Part shown: positions 14,654-16,036 of the stretch, one piece after another | How positions within the stretch are numbered: the stretch's first letter is position 1 | Layout of the letters: each line of letters starts with the position of its first letter | Source of the DNA: JAWLFI01 sp041685645 | GTDB taxonomy: Bacteria > Bacteroidota > Bacteroidia > Chitinophagales > Saprospiraceae | Length of the DNA: 16,036 nt | Direction: 5' to 3' | Assembly (NCBI GenBank): GCA_041685645.1 | Contig: JAWLFI010000043.1 | Coordinates: 1 to 16,036 of the forward strand | Translations under genes and position numbers: made by a program | Notes under the pieces: generated by a model | Databases searched by the model: none | What the model was told of the DNA's origin: nothing | What the model saw: the letters and a program-made list of their open reading frames with translations, nothing else

Positions 14654-15214
14654 AAACGAGCCCTAATTAAATATTAATTTGTTTTCAGGGGCCTCCCCGC
14701 TCTCGTGTACGAGACCGGGGCGCTACGCTTCGCCACTCGTTCAGTACACCTCCTTCATCCCGAGGATCGCCCCTGGCGATCTCGGGATTCCGGAGCTTCA
14801 CTCGGTCCTTTGGCGCACACTTTATAAAGTAGCGTGCGCCACGGACCCAAGGCGCCACGGAGGCGCCTTGGCGGCTGCGCATCGCTAGTCCGAAAATTTC
14901 GGCGTCTTATAAAAAAGAGCGTGGAGCCTGCCTACTTTCATTGGTTTCAAAAATCCCCATCTCTAATCAGGGAAATCACTGAATCATACTAATCAGGGGT
15001 TCAGACATAGAAAAACATACAACCCTCCTCTCAAAAAAAATTAAAAGCGGTTCAGTTCAAAATTCCTCAATCTATTCCTATTCTTCCTGCAAAACGCCTC
15101 CTCTAGCTGCACCAGGGCTTGCGGTAATTCGCGTTCTATAGACTATATGGGTATCGAGCGAGGAACGTTTGGCGCTATCGCGTAGATTTTTTCAACGTTT
15201 CAGTAGACAGTTCT
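14654..15214. other. Intergenic region with repeat copy A and AT-rich remainder
   Basis: After the dehydrogenase stop comes an AT-rich patch containing the palindrome attaaatattaat, then palindromic repeat copy A (14695-14871). From about 14890 to 15214 there is AT-rich DNA in which I see no gene, no clear terminator for either flanking gene, and no RNA gene. Confidence 0.5.
14695..14871 (-). repeat. Modular palindromic repeat, copy A (four hairpins)
   Basis: Four stem-loops stand in a row. The first has tctcgt/acgaga inside a cccc/gggg clamp (14695-14720). The second is a 28-base near-perfect palindrome with one bulged G (14759-14786). The third is ggcgcac (14812-14818) with gtgcgcc (14834-14840), enclosing the palindrome actttataaagt. 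The fourth is a perfect ten-base stem ccaaggcgcc (14847-14856) with ggcgccttgg (14862-14871) and a five-base loop. Read on the - strand, the linkers aggaccgagtgaagc and gaacgag...gcgaagcgtagcg match copies B and C. It lies between the 3' ends of two convergent genes. Confidence 0.75.
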
Positions 15215-16036
15215 TTAATTGGACTGAATGATGATTTTTTTCGCTATCCAGGATCCATCTTCGAATCCTAACTTTAGAATATATAAGCCCGGGGTCAAAT
15301 TGCTAACATCAATGGGATCATTTGATCTGTTCCTTCCTTCTAGAACAATTCTCCCGGAAAGATTCCGAAGGGTAAAGTTTCCAGACCAAGCGGTTCCCGC
15401 ACTTATGTAAACCTCAGAGGATGCGGGGTTGGGATAGATCACAATATCCGCAGAACTGCGGGTGTTGAAGGAACTCGTTTCACAGTCCACCATAAATTCA
15501 ATCGCTGCATGGCAACCCGGATTATCGTTGTCATTCACTCGCAGAAATTCATAATCGCTGCCGGATATCGGAACCTCCAAGCGAACAGGAAGATCTCCGT
15601 AAGCGAAATACCCCACCAGGCTATCCCGGGAGTGAACATCGAAATGGGTGTGCTGGACACCGGAATATTCGAAGTCAATGGTCACCCAATAACTCGTTTC
15701 ATCAATACATTCGATATTACTCACCTCTATCTCCCCTATCTCACAGTCCGAACCACCGCAATTCACCTCAAATTCCGTTGCCCTCTCACAAATCCCTTCT
15801 TCCACATCCGTGACCCGCAACAACTCCTCTGCCAGACCTGAAAACCCAAGCTCTAAACGCAGAGGCAACTCAGAGTAGGCGTACCTTCCAATCACCCAAT
15901 GTCTCGTACTCAACTCAAAACTGTCGCTCGCATTTGCATAGTCAAAATCGATCGTCACCAAATACGTGCTATCTGTTGGACATTCGATATTACTCACCTC
16001 TATCTCTCCTATCTCACAGTCCGAACCACCGCAATT
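15215..16036 (-). CDS. Secreted repeat protein with T9SS type A sorting domain (5' end outside window)
   Basis: The frame stays open to the right edge, so only the C-terminal 273 residues are present. The GTG at 15997 is internal. Two copies of a 91-residue unit are visible, each opening with NCGGSDCEIGEIEVSNIEC, followed by VTIDF, an LP(L/V)RLE strand and ELLRV or EFLRV, and closing on a Cys-containing stretch. The Cys residues at fixed places suggest disulfides. The last 75 or so residues are a T9SS type A domain: IYPNPASSEVYIS, LRNLSGRIVLEG, IDVSNLTPGLYILKL and KKIIIQSN. The protein is thus exported through the type IX system to the cell surface or medium. The passenger function is unknown to me; the repeats look like a beta-rich adhesive or binding module, which is only an inference. 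Confidence 0.88.
   Translation of the reverse strand, partial: NCGGSDCEIGEIEVSNIECPTDSTYLVTIDFDYANASDSFELSTRHWVIGRYAYSELPLRLELGFSGLAEELLRVTDVEEGICERATEFEVNCGGSDCEIGEIEVSNIECIDETSYWVTIDFEYSGVQHTHFDVHSRDSLVGYFAYGDLPVRLEVPISGSDYEFLRVNDNDNPGCHAAIEFMVDCETSSFNTRSSADIVIYPNPASSEVYISAGTAWSGNFTLRNLSGRIVLEGRNRSNDPIDVSNLTPGLYILKLGFEDGSWIAKKIIIQSN
15708..16036 (-). repeat. 273-bp intragenic tandem repeat (right copy partial)
   Basis: The 56 bases at 15708-15763 and 15981-16036 differ at a single position and lie 273 bases apart, equal to the 91-residue protein repeat. The rest of the unit has diverged much more. The identity at one end points to recent gene conversion or strong constraint on the Cys-rich opening motif. 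The second copy runs off the window, so more units may follow. Confidence 0.9.

Noticed and set aside
14679..14888. Open frames on both strands across 14679-14888
   Set aside because: They coincide with repeat copy A; the GC-rich palindromes keep both strands open without encoding a plausible protein.
15258..15266. ttcgaatcc resembling a tRNA T-loop
   Set aside because: It lies inside the T9SS sorting-domain coding sequence and no cloverleaf can be formed around it.

Overview
The window looks like a Bacteroidota chromosome segment, possibly from the Saprospiria, though that placement is tentative. Three things support it: type IX secretion (T9SS) C-terminal sorting domains, a Bacteroidota-style exopolysaccharide cluster (PHP-type tyrosine phosphatase, Wza-like lipoprotein, Wzc-like kinase), and small exported proteins of the DUF6150 and DUF4168 kinds. 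The sequence is an assembly scaffold: a run of exactly 100 Ns (6868-6967) is flanked on both sides by the same 99 bases.

Layout. Positions 29-5148 (+ strand) hold a surface-polysaccharide block: phosphatase, outer-membrane export lipoprotein, tyrosine autokinase/chain-length regulator, then (after a hairpin-rich spacer) a WbpP-like UDP-sugar 4-epimerase closed by a clear rho-independent terminator. A two-domain DUF4168 lipoprotein follows at 5542-6111, then about 1 kb without a confident gene, which contains a large nested palindrome and the N gap. From 7157 to 13769 everything confident is on the - strand: a small lipoprotein, a DUF6150 repeat protein, an orphan T9SS sorting-domain fragment, an AT-rich overlapping pair (Sua5/YrdC-type threonylcarbamoyl-AMP synthase downstream of dihydroorotase), a SIMPL-domain protein and glucose-6-phosphate isomerase. 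An HSDL2-like short-chain dehydrogenase diverges from the isomerase at 13838-14653. The right edge is the 3' part of a secreted repeat protein with a T9SS tail, running out of the window on the - strand.

How the genes work together. The first three genes overlap or nearly abut and form a coherent unit: kinase-driven polymer length control and export, reversed by the phosphatase, with the epimerase supplying a UDP-sugar. The rest is a mix of housekeeping genes and exported proteins with no shared pathway that I can see.

The most notable non-coding signal is a degenerate modular palindromic repeat. It occurs in intergenic DNA at four places (3979-4094, 6814-7113 including the gap flanks, 12261-12466, 14695-14871), in both orientations. 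Conserved linker motifs sit between hairpins whose stem sequences differ from copy to copy. I found no rRNA, tRNA, CRISPR array, transposase or recognisable defence system.
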